Positions 41,627 to 49,830 of a stretch of 64,000 bases of DNA are shown piece after piece. The translations under genes and the position numbers were made by a program. Location of the stretch: contig JAJPJB010000096.1 of NCBI GenBank assembly GCA_021324465.1, positions 1 to 64,000 on the forward strand, given 5' to 3'. This stretch comes from Hyphomicrobiaceae bacterium. Lineage in GTDB: Bacteria > Pseudomonadota > Alphaproteobacteria > Rhizobiales > Xanthobacteraceae. The notes under the pieces were generated by a model. The model was not told the origin of the DNA and ran no database searches. It was given only the letters and a program-made list of their open reading frames with translations. Positions within the stretch are counted from its first letter, which is position 1; each line of letters begins with the position of its first letter.

Positions 41627-43183
41627 TCACTGCGGCGTCATGATCGCCCAGCCGACATGCACCGTGCCCGGCCCGCGGCGCATCGGCAGATCGAACGGCG
41701 CACCGATTATTGCGCCGGGCGCAATCGCGGCGAGTTGCGCCGGCATCTGCTGCGGATCGCCTTGCGTCCACACCACGGCGGCACCCTTTTTGCGCAGATC
41801 GGCAAGATCGATCCACGGCGCGCGCGCCGGCAGGCCGTCGACCAGCACCTGGGGCTGGTCAGGCGAATAATGCGCGAGATTGCCGCCGTCCCACATCGAG
41901 CCGATGACATAGCGCAGCGGCGCCCCGGTCGCATCGTGAAAGCGCTGCGTGAGCGTCGCGCCGAGCGCGTCGCCGGGGAACAGCACCGCACGATAGCGAT
42001 GATCGAGATAGGGCAGCAGCGAGTAATTCACGATGAAGGCGACGATGAAAATTGCAAACACCACGGCCCAGGCAGCGGCGACGCGCGCGAGGCGCGCTGT
42101 GTCGAGCTCGGAACGCGCAATCATCACCAGCCAAAGCCCGAGAAAGAGCCATAGCGGATAGCCCCACATGGCAATGGCACCGCGCCCGCTCACCGCCGCG
42201 AGCGCGATCATAGCGGCGCCTGGCCCGAGTGCGATCAGCGTCACAATGCGGCGTTCAAAGGCGTCGACGGGCCTCGCGTGATCCGGATGAAGCCCGGTCT
42301 TGCCCGGCCAGACCAGCGGCGCGGCGATAAGGAACGACGGCAATAAAAAAAAGATCTGGCTCGCAGTAAAGAGAGCGGGGTGCAGAAGATGGTCGAACCA
42401 GCCGCGCGCCGGCGCGGCGCGATGGCTCGCATAGGCGAACGGCAAAAAGTCGGTCTGTAACAGCCACACCACGTGCGGCGAGGCGATCACCAGCGCAACA
42501 ACCAGCGCAAGCCACGGTCCCGGCGTCGCCAAGCTGCGCCGTGCCTGCCGGTCCCACAGCAAGAACAGCGCGTAAGGCGCGGCCAGCACGACCACGAAAT
42601 ATTTGGCCCATAGCGCGCCGCCAAAAGCGATGCCGAGAAGGATCCAGTGCACGAGGCGTCCGCGCGTGAGCGCAGCATAAAGCGCATAGCCGGCCAATGC
42701 CCAGAACGGCAGCTGAACCACATCGTGATTGAACTTCACCGCGGTGTACTGGAGGTAATGCATGCCGTCGACGATGAGCACGGCGGCCAGCGCACCCATG
42801 GTTCCAACCAGGCGTCGCGCCGTCACGTAAACCAGCGCAAGCGCAATCAGCACGCAGATTTGCGCCAATGCGTAATAGGCGGCATCGGCGCCGATGGTGC
42901 GATGCGCGATCTCAACCAGCCACCAGGGCAAAGGCGGCAGCTTGTCGTAGCCCAGCTGCCATTCGCGGCCATAGGTCAATGCTTCGATCAGATCGAGCGG
43001 CAAATTGGCGTAGAGGAGCGCGGGCAGCGCGGTCCAGACCGCAAAATGCAGCGCGAGAAAGCCCAGGAAGGCCGCCTGCGGCTGCCGCGCAACGGCGTCG
43101 GGGAACCGCGACAGGAACAGCGGCTTGGCCGCCGCCTGCGGTGCGGCCTTGGGGACAAAATCTGGTAACTCACCCGTGCTCAT
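41627..43183 (-). CDS. GT39/ArnT-like membrane glycosyltransferase
   Basis: The 518-residue product has about ten membrane helices. The N-terminal loop after helix 1 contains DLIEALTYGREWQLGYDKLP with the acidic residues used by GT-C enzymes, then PLPWWLVEIAHRTIG and a series of helices ending in a periplasmic domain (GNLAHYSPDQPQVLVDGLPA). It resembles ArnT/PMT-type transferases that use polyprenyl-phosphate sugars on the periplasmic side. The acceptor could be lipid A, a glycan or protein. Next to it is the divergent EAL gene. Confidence 0.85.
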   Translation of the reverse strand: MSTGELPDFVPKAAPQAAAKPLFLSRFPDAVARQPQAAFLGFLALHFAVWTALPALLYANLPLDLIEALTYGREWQLGYDKLPPLPWWLVEIAHRTIGADAAYYALAQICVLIALALVYVTARRLVGTMGALAAVLIVDGMHYLQYTAVKFNHDVVQLPFWALAGYALYAALTRGRLVHWILLGIAFGGALWAKYFVVVLAAPYALFLLWDRQARRSLATPGPWLALVVALVIASPHVVWLLQTDFLPFAYASHRAAPARGWFDHLLHPALFTASQIFFLLPSFLIAAPLVWPGKTGLHPDHARPVDAFERRIVTLIALGPGAAMIALAAVSGRGAIAMWGYPLWLFLGLWLVMIARSELDTARLARVAAAWAVVFAIFIVAFIVNYSLLPYLDHRYRAVLFPGDALGATLTQRFHDATGAPLRYVIGSMWDGGNLAHYSPDQPQVLVDGLPARAPWIDLADLRKKGAAVVWTQGDPQQMPAQLAAIAPGAIIGAPFDLPMRRGPGTVHVGWAIMTPQ

Positions 43184-43332
43184 CGGATTGCGTTATAAAG
43201 CACGACAAAAGCTTAGCCATCTCGTCCATTTCATGGCATCTCTTTTCATGCCAAGCTTGCGGCTAAGCTTGCGCAGTTGCGGCGCTTGTGGACAGTGCTC
43301 GTGCTGCGCCGCGAATCGAGGGGTTCACCGGC

Positions 43333-44835
43333 ATGGTGCGTATCAGCGCCATTTTCATCGCGACGTGTATGGTGCTTATCGCCGGCTCGGTCGGCGTTGT
43401 CCTGTACTTGCGGTTCGGCCTGACCGGGGCGGAATCGGCACTGGCGGCCCTCGGCGTCTTCACGGCGCTTGCGGTCTACAACGCGATTGCGGCGCGCAAG
43501 GCCGACCGGCTGGAAGCGAGCAACCAGATTGCCAATCTCGCGCGCGGTTCGGGGGACCTCGCCCGCCAGCTGGCCGAGTTCGGCCGGCGGCTGTCCACGC
43601 TCGAAGTCAGGGTCGATTCTGTCATCGACCGCGCCTTGGCGACGGCGCAGCCGCTGGCCGCCGAAATCGAGGAACTCTCGACGCTGGTGAAGCAGCTTGC
43701 CGATTCGGTCGCCGCGCATGAGGCGGCAATTAATAATGTTGTTGCAGCCAATGAGCAGCGGAGCCAACCGGCGGCCGCCGCAGTTGCGGCGCCGACTCCC
43801 GCCGCCCCGGCGATGGCACCCGCGATAGCCCCTGCCGCAGCAGCCGCGGCGGCACCGATTGCAGTCGCCGCGCCGCCCACCGCGGTGCCCATGCCAAGCT
43901 CCGACGCGCCGTCGCCTGTGCCGCGCGAGCGCAAAGTTGCCGCGTTCGCCGGCCTCGATCGCGACGGCATCATTGCCGCGGTCCGCCGCGCCATCGAAGG
44001 CAGCAAGATCGATCTGTACCTGCAGCCGGTGGTGACATTACCGCAACGCAAAGTGCGCTATTACGAGGCGCTGTCGCGGCTCAAGGCCGACAATGGCGAT
44101 CTTGTCGCGGCCGAGGATTTTCTCGATTACGCGGAGGCCGGCTCGCTGATGCCGGGGCTGGATCACCTTGCAGTGCTGCGTTGCGTGCAGGTGGTGCGGC
44201 GACTATTGCTCAAGAACCGCGACATCGGCTTGTTCTGCAATTTATCGAGCGCAACTTTGGCCGATGCCGCCTTTCTCAAGCTGCTTGAATTTCTCGATGC
44301 CAATCGCGCCATCGCGCCGGCGCTGGTATTGGAGTTCACCCAAAGCGCGGTGCGCGCCATGGGACCGATCGAGCATGAGAGCCTCGCGGCGCTTGCCGAG
44401 CGCGGCTTCCGCTTCTCGGTCGATAATCTCACCGATCTGCGGCTCGACGCGCGCGAATTGAATGAACGCGGCTTCCGTTTCGTCAAGGCGCCGGCGGCCC
44501 TGCTGTTCAATCGCGTGAGCGTCGTCTCGACCGACATTCATCCGGCGGACTTTTCCGATCTGCTCGGCCGGTTCGGCATCGATCTGATCGCCGACCGCAT
44601 CGAGACCGAGAGCACAGTGGTCGACCTGCTCGACTACGACGTCCGTTTCGGCCAGGGCCTATTGTTCTCGGCGCCACGGCCGGTGCGGCTCGAAGCGCTG
44701 CAGGGTGATCCGCCCGCCAAGGATTCGCCGCTGACGGCGGTCGCGCCGCCCGAAATGCCCGCCGTCGGTGCGCCCGCGGCTGCGCCGCCCGGCCATCTTG
44801 CGCAATTGGCGCGCGCCTTCAGCAGGCGCGTTTGA
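43333..44835 (+). CDS. Membrane-anchored degenerate EAL protein, TipF-like
   Basis: From the ATG at 43333 the product is 500 residues. Two N-terminal membrane helices (ISAIFIATCMVLIAGSVGVV and ESALAALGVFTALAVYNAIA) are followed by a coiled coil (RLEASNQIANLARGSGDLAR, RVDSVIDRALATAQPL), an Ala/Pro linker and a C-terminal EAL domain. EAL (YYEALSRL), the Asn in FCNLSSATL, the Glu in VLEFTQSA and the Lys in FVKAPAAL remain, but the loop usually reading DDFG is SVDNLTDL. The layout equals TipF of Caulobacter, which binds cyclic di-GMP and places the flagellum. Binding rather than hydrolysis is expected. Confidence 0.83.
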   Translation: MVRISAIFIATCMVLIAGSVGVVLYLRFGLTGAESALAALGVFTALAVYNAIAARKADRLEASNQIANLARGSGDLARQLAEFGRRLSTLEVRVDSVIDRALATAQPLAAEIEELSTLVKQLADSVAAHEAAINNVVAANEQRSQPAAAAVAAPTPAAPAMAPAIAPAAAAAAAPIAVAAPPTAVPMPSSDAPSPVPRERKVAAFAGLDRDGIIAAVRRAIEGSKIDLYLQPVVTLPQRKVRYYEALSRLKADNGDLVAAEDFLDYAEAGSLMPGLDHLAVLRCVQVVRRLLLKNRDIGLFCNLSSATLADAAFLKLLEFLDANRAIAPALVLEFTQSAVRAMGPIEHESLAALAERGFRFSVDNLTDLRLDARELNERGFRFVKAPAALLFNRVSVVSTDIHPADFSDLLGRFGIDLIADRIETESTVVDLLDYDVRFGQGLLFSAPRPVRLEALQGDPPAKDSPLTAVAPPEMPAVGAPAAAPPGHLAQLARAFSRRV

Positions 44836-44842
44836 CACTGCC

Positions 44843-45703
44843 TTGGCTGATTTCATCGAACGATTTGAGCCGCTGGCGCGCCCCTATGACGTGCTGTTCT
44901 GCGACGTCTGGGGCGTGGTGCATAACGGCATGGCGGCTTTTGCAGCCGCCTGCGATGCGCTCGTTCGCTTTCGCCAGCGCGGCGGCACGGTGATCCTGAT
45001 CACCAATGCGCCGCGCGCCGGCGAGGCGGTGGCGCGTATCCTCGATCGGCTCAATGTGCCGAAGGCGGCCTATGATGCGATCACAAGCTCGGGCGACGTG
45101 ACGCGTAGCATCGTGGCAGAGCGCAAGGGCCAGCGCGTGTTTCATCTCGGCCCGCAGCGCGATCGCTCGATCTTCACCGGGCTCGATGTGCACTTTGCGC
45201 CGCTCGAGAGCGCCGATTATGTCGTCTGCTCCGGCCTGTTCGACGATACGGTCGAGACCCCCGAGAGCTATCGCGACATGCTTGCGGCAATGCGCACGCG
45301 GTCGCTGTTCATGGTCTGCGCCAATCCCGACATTGTGGTCGAGCGCGGCGATGCGCTGGTTTATTGCGCCGGCGCGCTCGCCGATGCTTATGCGGCGCGG
45401 GGCGGCAAGGTGCTCTATTGTGGCAAGCCGTACGCGCCGATCTACGAGACGGCGCTCGCCATGGCCGCCGCGTTGCGCGGCGGCAGAGCGGTGCGGCGCG
45501 AGCGCGTGCTCGCGATCGGCGATTCGGTGCGAACCGATCTTAAGGGCGCAGCCGGCTTTGGCGTCGATGCAATATTCGTCACCTCGGGCCTTCACGCCGA
45601 GCAATATGGCTTGCGCGAGGCGCCGGATATGGCGGCGCTGAACAAGGTCTTTGCCGCGGCCGGCGTTGCGCCCAAAGCGGTGATGAGCGGGCTTGCGTGG
45701 TGA
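44843..45703 (+). CDS. HAD-superfamily hydrolase, subfamily IIA
   Basis: The product matches the TIGR01459 type: VLFCDVWGVVHNGMAAFAAA near the start with the nucleophile Asp, VILITNAPRAGEAVARILDR, MVCANPDIVVERGDALVYCA, and LAIGDSVRTDLKGAAGFGVD with the acidic metal residues. No ATG fits; a TTG at 44843, seven bases after the EAL gene stop, gives 286 residues, and a GTG at 44768 inside the EAL gene is an alternative. The substrate is unknown, probably a sugar or nucleotide phosphate. The order HAD-ribF-ileS-lspA is common in alphaproteobacteria, here broken by other genes. Confidence 0.88.
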   Translation: MADFIERFEPLARPYDVLFCDVWGVVHNGMAAFAAACDALVRFRQRGGTVILITNAPRAGEAVARILDRLNVPKAAYDAITSSGDVTRSIVAERKGQRVFHLGPQRDRSIFTGLDVHFAPLESADYVVCSGLFDDTVETPESYRDMLAAMRTRSLFMVCANPDIVVERGDALVYCAGALADAYAARGGKVLYCGKPYAPIYETALAMAAALRGGRAVRRERVLAIGDSVRTDLKGAAGFGVDAIFVTSGLHAEQYGLREAPDMAALNKVFAAAGVAPKAVMSGLAW

Positions 45704-45710
45704 CGGTCGG

Positions 45711-46109
45711 TCACGCCGAGACTGGCTTCTCGGCAAAGACGGCTTCGATCTTGGCTTTGAGCGTTTGCGCGTTGAACGGCTTGACGATGTAATTGTCGAC
45801 GCCCGCTTTCTTGGCCGCGATCACGTTCTCGGTCTTTGACTCCGCCGTGACCATGATGAAGGGCGTATTCTCGAGCTCTGGATTGGCGCGGACCTTGCAC
45901 AAGAGGTCGTAGCCGGTCATCGGCTCCATGTTCCAGTCGGAAATCACGAGGCCGTAGCGCTTGGCGCGCATCTTCTCGAGCGCCGAGGCGCCATCGGTCG
46001 CATCGTCGACGTCGACAAAGCCGAGCTGACGCAAGAGATTGCGGATGATGCGGATCATCGTGCTGTAATCGTCGACCACCAGCACTGGCATATTCGGATC
46101 GAGCGCCAT
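45711..46109 (-). CDS. CheY-type single-domain response regulator
   Basis: The 132-residue product has the complete receiver site: Asp-Asp in VLVVDDYSTMIRIIRNLL, the phosphoacceptor in GLVISDWNMEPMTGYDLL, Thr in MVTAESKTENV and Lys in NYIVKPFNAQTLKAKIE. The DWNMEPMTG loop and the ENVIAAKKAGV stretch are typical of chemotaxis CheY. It should bind the flagellar switch or act as a phosphate sink. No che operon is adjacent; a CheZ-like gene is at 2349-3047. It is convergent with the HAD gene (7-base gap). An extra Met upstream would add one residue. Confidence 0.92.
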   Translation of the reverse strand: MALDPNMPVLVVDDYSTMIRIIRNLLRQLGFVDVDDATDGASALEKMRAKRYGLVISDWNMEPMTGYDLLCKVRANPELENTPFIMVTAESKTENVIAAKKAGVDNYIVKPFNAQTLKAKIEAVFAEKPVSA

Positions 46110-46349
46110 CACCCCGCTCCCTGGCCGGCGCGCTTCGCGCGGCCAATATCTCCCCGGCGGTGCCGCGGCTTCGCGCCACCACGGCGCCTGAAGCTACATC
46201 GCCTGATTAAATAGACGGTTAACCGTGGCTCGGCGCATTCTCGGCGGCCGCGGTGCCTTGCGCGCACCTGCTTGACTTTGCCGGGCGCGCCCCGCACCTA
46301 CGGGCTGCCTAAAGATCAAGGCCAGGAATTTTTAACCATCGAAACCGCG

Positions 46350-47309
46350 ATGCCGACGGAAAGCTTTTGCGTCGTGCGCGATCTTGCGCCGGCTGCCGCG
46401 CTGCGCGGCGCGATCGTCGCCATCGGCAATTTCGATGGCGTCCATCGCGGTCACAGGGCGGTGATTGCCGTGGCGCAAAAGCGCGCCAAAGAGCTTGCCC
46501 GGCCGGCTGCGGTGCTGACCTTCGAGCCGCATCCGCGTGATTTCTTCAATCCGGGCGATCGACTATTTCGCCTCACCAACGAGGCCGCCAAGATGCGGCT
46601 GTTGGCAGCAGCCGGACTCGACGGCGCCATCGTGCTCACCTTCGATGCGGCATTGGCGAGCCTCGCCGCCGAGGAGTTCGTCGCCCGCATCCTGGTCGAA
46701 CGCTTCGCCATCGGCGGCGCGGTGATCGGCTTCAATTTCCATTTTGGCGCGCATCGCACCGGCTCGCCGGAATTTTTGCGCGCCGAGGGCAAGCGCTATG
46801 GCTTTTCCGTTGATGTGGTGCCGCCGCTGCAGGGCGGCGGGCGCACAGTCTCTTCAGGACCGATCCGCCAAGCGCTCGCGGACGGGCGGCTCGATGATGC
46901 GGCGGAGCTTCTCGGCTATCCCTGGTTCGTCTCCGGCGCGGTGACCCATGGCGACAAGCGCGGGCGCGAGCTAGGCTTTCCGACGGCAAATCTGCGCCTC
47001 GATCCAACCTGCGGTCTGCGCCACGGCATATATGCGGTGCGGGCGGCGGTTGATGGCCGCCACTATGATGCGGTCGCGAATTTCGGACGCCGGCCGATGT
47101 TCGACAACGGCGCGGTCCTTCTCGAGATTTTTCTGTTCGATTTTTCGGGTGACCTTTACGGCAAGACTCTCGATGTCGCTTTTTTCAAATTTTTGCGCAA
47201 TGAGCAGGTTTTTGGTTCGGCCAAGGACCTGGTCCGGCAGATGGAACAGGACAGCCGCTGCGCGCGCGAAGCGCTGGCGCAGGCGCGTAATGCGTTTCCA
47301 CCGATCTGA
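46350..47309 (+). CDS. ribF: Bifunctional riboflavin kinase/FAD synthetase
   Basis: The 319-residue enzyme makes FMN and FAD. The N-terminal FAD synthetase half has VAIGNFDGVHRGHRAVIAVA, TFEPHPRDFF and IGFNFHFGAHRTG; the C-terminal riboflavin kinase half has GDKRGRELGFPTANLRLDP, GIYAVRAAVDG and NFGRRPMFDNG, ending FLRNEQVFGSAKDLVRQM. Start: the ATG at 46350 fits the family length; an upstream in-frame GTG or ATG would add 26 residues unlike RibF. In this lineage ribF usually precedes ileS; here 2.5 kb of opposite-strand genes lie between. Confidence 0.96.
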   Translation: MPTESFCVVRDLAPAAALRGAIVAIGNFDGVHRGHRAVIAVAQKRAKELARPAAVLTFEPHPRDFFNPGDRLFRLTNEAAKMRLLAAAGLDGAIVLTFDAALASLAAEEFVARILVERFAIGGAVIGFNFHFGAHRTGSPEFLRAEGKRYGFSVDVVPPLQGGGRTVSSGPIRQALADGRLDDAAELLGYPWFVSGAVTHGDKRGRELGFPTANLRLDPTCGLRHGIYAVRAAVDGRHYDAVANFGRRPMFDNGAVLLEIFLFDFSGDLYGKTLDVAFFKFLRNEQVFGSAKDLVRQMEQDSRCAREALAQARNAFPPI

Positions 47310-47360
47310 GCTTTAAGTGTGGGTGTTGCCGCGGAGGCGCGATTGCAGAGGCGGCGCGTA

Positions 47361-47813
47361 TCAAGGCTGGCGCCGCTGCTTGCTCTGATGCTCGCGGTAT
47401 TCGCGCGCCCATTGCGCGGCCATGAAGCCGACCAGCGCAACCGGGATGAGCCGCTGCCAGCCGATCGAGCGGCCGGCCTCGACCGCGACGCCGAGGACCC
47501 GCGGATCGAGCAGCCAAGGCGCATGCGCCCTGGCGGCGCGGGCGAGAATGGCGCGTTCGCGCACGCGCCGCCGGACCAGAGCCGTGATGATGGCCGCAAG
47601 CAGCGCAATCACCACAAAAATGCCGGCCATGATCAGACCGGCAATGATGGTGTCAAGGCGCTGCGCCAGAAAGGTGTAGCCGCTGACGCAGAGAAAAACA
47701 AAAGCGGCAAGTGACGCCACGGCGATGATCGCCATCCAGACCGCGACGGCGCCGCTCATGCCGTTCTTGGCCTGGATCGCCAGCGTGATCTCGCGCGACA
47801 CGCTCTTGAACAT
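47361..47813 (-). CDS. Small membrane protein, phage-holin-family-like
   Basis: The 150-residue product has two or three membrane helices: AVAVWMAIIAVASLAAFVFL, LDTIIAGLIMAGIFVVIALL and a weaker one at VEAGRSIGWQRLIPVALVGF. The first two form the compact hairpin of the so-called phage holin family found on many chromosomes, without any phage gene nearby. It is downstream of a DUF883 gene on the same strand, an association common in stress operons. The role is probably in membrane structure rather than lysis. Confidence 0.65.
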   Translation of the reverse strand: MFKSVSREITLAIQAKNGMSGAVAVWMAIIAVASLAAFVFLCVSGYTFLAQRLDTIIAGLIMAGIFVVIALLAAIITALVRRRVRERAILARAARAHAPWLLDPRVLGVAVEAGRSIGWQRLIPVALVGFMAAQWAREYREHQSKQRRQP

Positions 47814-47947
47814 AGATCATCTCACTCGGCGTCTGCGCGCCTTGCGTCTTAAATCTCTGTTGCGCCAGAACCGTCGGCGCGAAACATGATCGGCGCTCAA
47901 AGCCGCCGACGGCGAACCTAACGGCGCCGCCCCTTTCCGCGCCGAGC

Positions 47948-48364
47948 CTATCTGCGCCATGTTGCGCCAAACAAAAATCCGAGCCCGGCGGCGATCGCAA
48001 GCGTCGTATAGGGACGTTCCTTGATCGATTCGTCGATAGCTTCGACAAAATTGTCGGAAACTTCGCGTACTGCTCCGGTTGCGGCGTCGGCCGCCTCGCG
48101 GCCGGTATTGCGCGCAGTCGAGACGGCATCACCGAGATTGGAGCGCGCACGCTGCCACGCCGCACCGCCTTTGTTGGCGAGGATGTCGCGGACTTGATCG
48201 GCGAGCCGGCCGAAATCGTCGCGCAACGCCTGCAAATCCCTTGCAATATCGCCGGACGCCTCGGCCGTGGTTTTTTTGACGTCGCGCGCGCCCTCGCGGA
48301 CGTCGCGCACAGTGTCGGTTGCGCTCTCGCGCAGATCTTGTGAAGTCGTTGCAGCACTGCTCAT
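47948..48364 (-). CDS. DUF883 (ElaB/YqjD-like) membrane-anchored protein
   Basis: From the Met at 48364 the product is 138 residues. A long amphipathic helix rich in Ala, Asp and Arg (ESATDTVRDVREGARDVKKT, DVKKTTAEASGDIARDLQAL) precedes the C-terminal membrane helix ERPYTTLAIAAGLGFLFGAT. It is a second, longer DUF883 protein in the window. Upstream is a good match to an EcfG promoter (48403-48427). It is likely co-transcribed with the membrane protein downstream (134-base gap). A general-stress role is inferred. Confidence 0.85.
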   Translation of the reverse strand: MSSAATTSQDLRESATDTVRDVREGARDVKKTTAEASGDIARDLQALRDDFGRLADQVRDILANKGGAAWQRARSNLGDAVSTARNTGREAADAATGAVREVSDNFVEAIDESIKERPYTTLAIAAGLGFLFGATWRR

Positions 48365-48402
48365 CCTCAACTCCGTAACTTGGAGGAACGCGTTGCCGGG
48401 AT

Positions 48403-48427
48403 AATGGCCCGGGATGGCAAAAGTTCC
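48403..48427 (-). promoter_or_regulatory. Candidate EcfG promoter of the DUF883 gene
   Basis: On the minus strand GGAAC is followed by 16 bases and CATT, close to the EcfG consensus GGAAC-N16/17-CGTT (-35 perfect, -10 3 of 4). It lies 39 bases upstream of the DUF883 start at 48364. Confidence 0.4.
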
Positions 48428-48534
48428 CTCGATCATTGTGCAAGAGCAGCGGAGCTCTTTCTAAGCATGGTCGCTCTTGCCATGGGGTCCTGCCCGTGCA
48501 TCGCGCCCGCGGCTAGGACTTTTCAAGTCCTGCC

Positions 48535-49635
48535 TTAATCGGGCAGGGGGACTTCGTCGTCCGGCAGCAAATGGTTGAATACGACCAGACCGATGATCGA
48601 CAGCGGTACGGCGAGAAAGGCGCCGAGTGGTCCCCACAGCCAAGTCCAAAACGCCAAGGCTAGGAATACCAGCAGCGGATTGAGCGTAATGCGGCGGCCG
48701 ACAATGGTTGGCGTGATGAAATGCCCCTCCATTGTCGTCAAGCCGATCAGCGCGAGCGGAGCGATCACAGCATGGCCGATCGAGGGAAAGGTGACCAGTC
48801 CGACGCCGAACAGGACCACCACCATGATAGCCGGCCCGACATAGGGCACGTAGTTGAATAATCCGGCAAGCACGCCGAATACGATCGGATTGGGTAGGCC
48901 GATCAGCGCTGCGCCGATGGCCACCATCGTGCCGAGCACGACGTTGACGACGGTCACCACGGCCAGATAGCCGGCGAGATTGCGCTCGATGTCGCGCATG
49001 ATCTTCAGGAAGCGGACCTTCGCTTCGTGATTGCTGAACATCGCGATGGCGCTGTTGCGCAATTCGATCTGGCCGACCAGGAAGAACAGCAGGGTCGCGA
49101 AAAACAGCACTAATTCGCCGGCGGCTGGCGTCACAAAGGCGACGACCGGAAGCACGACGTTGCCTGGCGCCCCAGTCGCGCTTAACAAGCCATTGCCGCC
49201 GAATAGTGTGCTCTCCAATTGCTTGAGCGAGGCGAGCGGCTGATCGAATACGGCGAGCCGCTGCTTGATGGTGGTGCCGATCTCCGGCGCGCGGTGAATC
49301 CATTCGCTAATCGGCGCTGCAATCGCAGTTGCCACCAGGCTGAGCAAACTCAGCAGGGCGAGGAGAATGATAAGGCCGCTGATCCAGGGCGGAAGGCCGT
49401 AGCCTCGCGCGAACTTGATGAGCGGCGCCAAAGTCAGCGCCACAATGGCGGCGGCCAGGACAGGCAACAGGAAAGCGCGGCCGACATAGAGAAAGGCGCC
49501 GCACAAGAGGAGAAAGATGCCGATAATGGCAACATTGCCCAGCGCTGCCCACACTCTTTGCGCGCTGCCGACCGGCGTCGGGTCGCTGATCACGAGAGCG
49601 TGCCGGAATTCGCGTTTGGCCCGAAAATATTCCAC
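48535..49635 (-). CDS. AI-2E family transporter (PerM/YdiK-like)
   Basis: The 366-residue product has about eight membrane helices in the AI-2E family order: VAIIGIFLLLCGAFLYVGRA, LPVLAAAIVALTLAPLIKFA, ISGLIILLALLSLLSLVATA, then a soluble stretch, VVTVVNVVLGTMVAIGAALI with GLPNPIVFGVLAGLFNYVPY, and ITLNPLLVFLALAFWTWLWG. The NPIVFGVLAGLFNYVPYVGP block is the family signature. Members export diverse solutes, and autoinducer-2 export is not implied. A candidate EcfG promoter lies about 80 bases upstream. It is divergent from ileS. Confidence 0.9.
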   Translation of the reverse strand: MEYFRAKREFRHALVISDPTPVGSAQRVWAALGNVAIIGIFLLLCGAFLYVGRAFLLPVLAAAIVALTLAPLIKFARGYGLPPWISGLIILLALLSLLSLVATAIAAPISEWIHRAPEIGTTIKQRLAVFDQPLASLKQLESTLFGGNGLLSATGAPGNVVLPVVAFVTPAAGELVLFFATLLFFLVGQIELRNSAIAMFSNHEAKVRFLKIMRDIERNLAGYLAVVTVVNVVLGTMVAIGAALIGLPNPIVFGVLAGLFNYVPYVGPAIMVVVLFGVGLVTFPSIGHAVIAPLALIGLTTMEGHFITPTIVGRRITLNPLLVFLALAFWTWLWGPLGAFLAVPLSIIGLVVFNHLLPDDEVPLPD

Positions 49636-49714
49636 AGGATCCTCCCCCGCCTACACGGGGACCGGCGAGTCGGCGCGGCGACACGCGCGGTGTACACTGG
49701 TATCTGCTTGAATT

Positions 49715-49740
49715 AATGCCTATTCGAACCCGCAGGTTCC
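49715..49740 (-). promoter_or_regulatory. Candidate EcfG promoter of the AI-2E family gene
   Basis: On the minus strand GGAAC, 17 bases, CATT. The -35 is perfect and the -10 matches 3 of 4 positions of GGAAC-N16/17-CGTT. It lies about 80 bases before the AI-2E start, within the ileS divergent region. A chance match cannot be excluded. Confidence 0.3.
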
Positions 49741-49830
49741 GCGCTCTGGGGGCGCCGCGCAGCTTCGCAGACCCTTTCCGCATTGCACTCGGCTTGTTAG
49801 AAGGCGCCCGCGTGACCCAATGACCCGACA

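Noticed and set aside
47361-47813. Prophage signature because of a holin-like protein
   Set aside because: No other phage gene, integrase or attachment site nearby; chromosomal holin-family proteins are common beside DUF883 genes.
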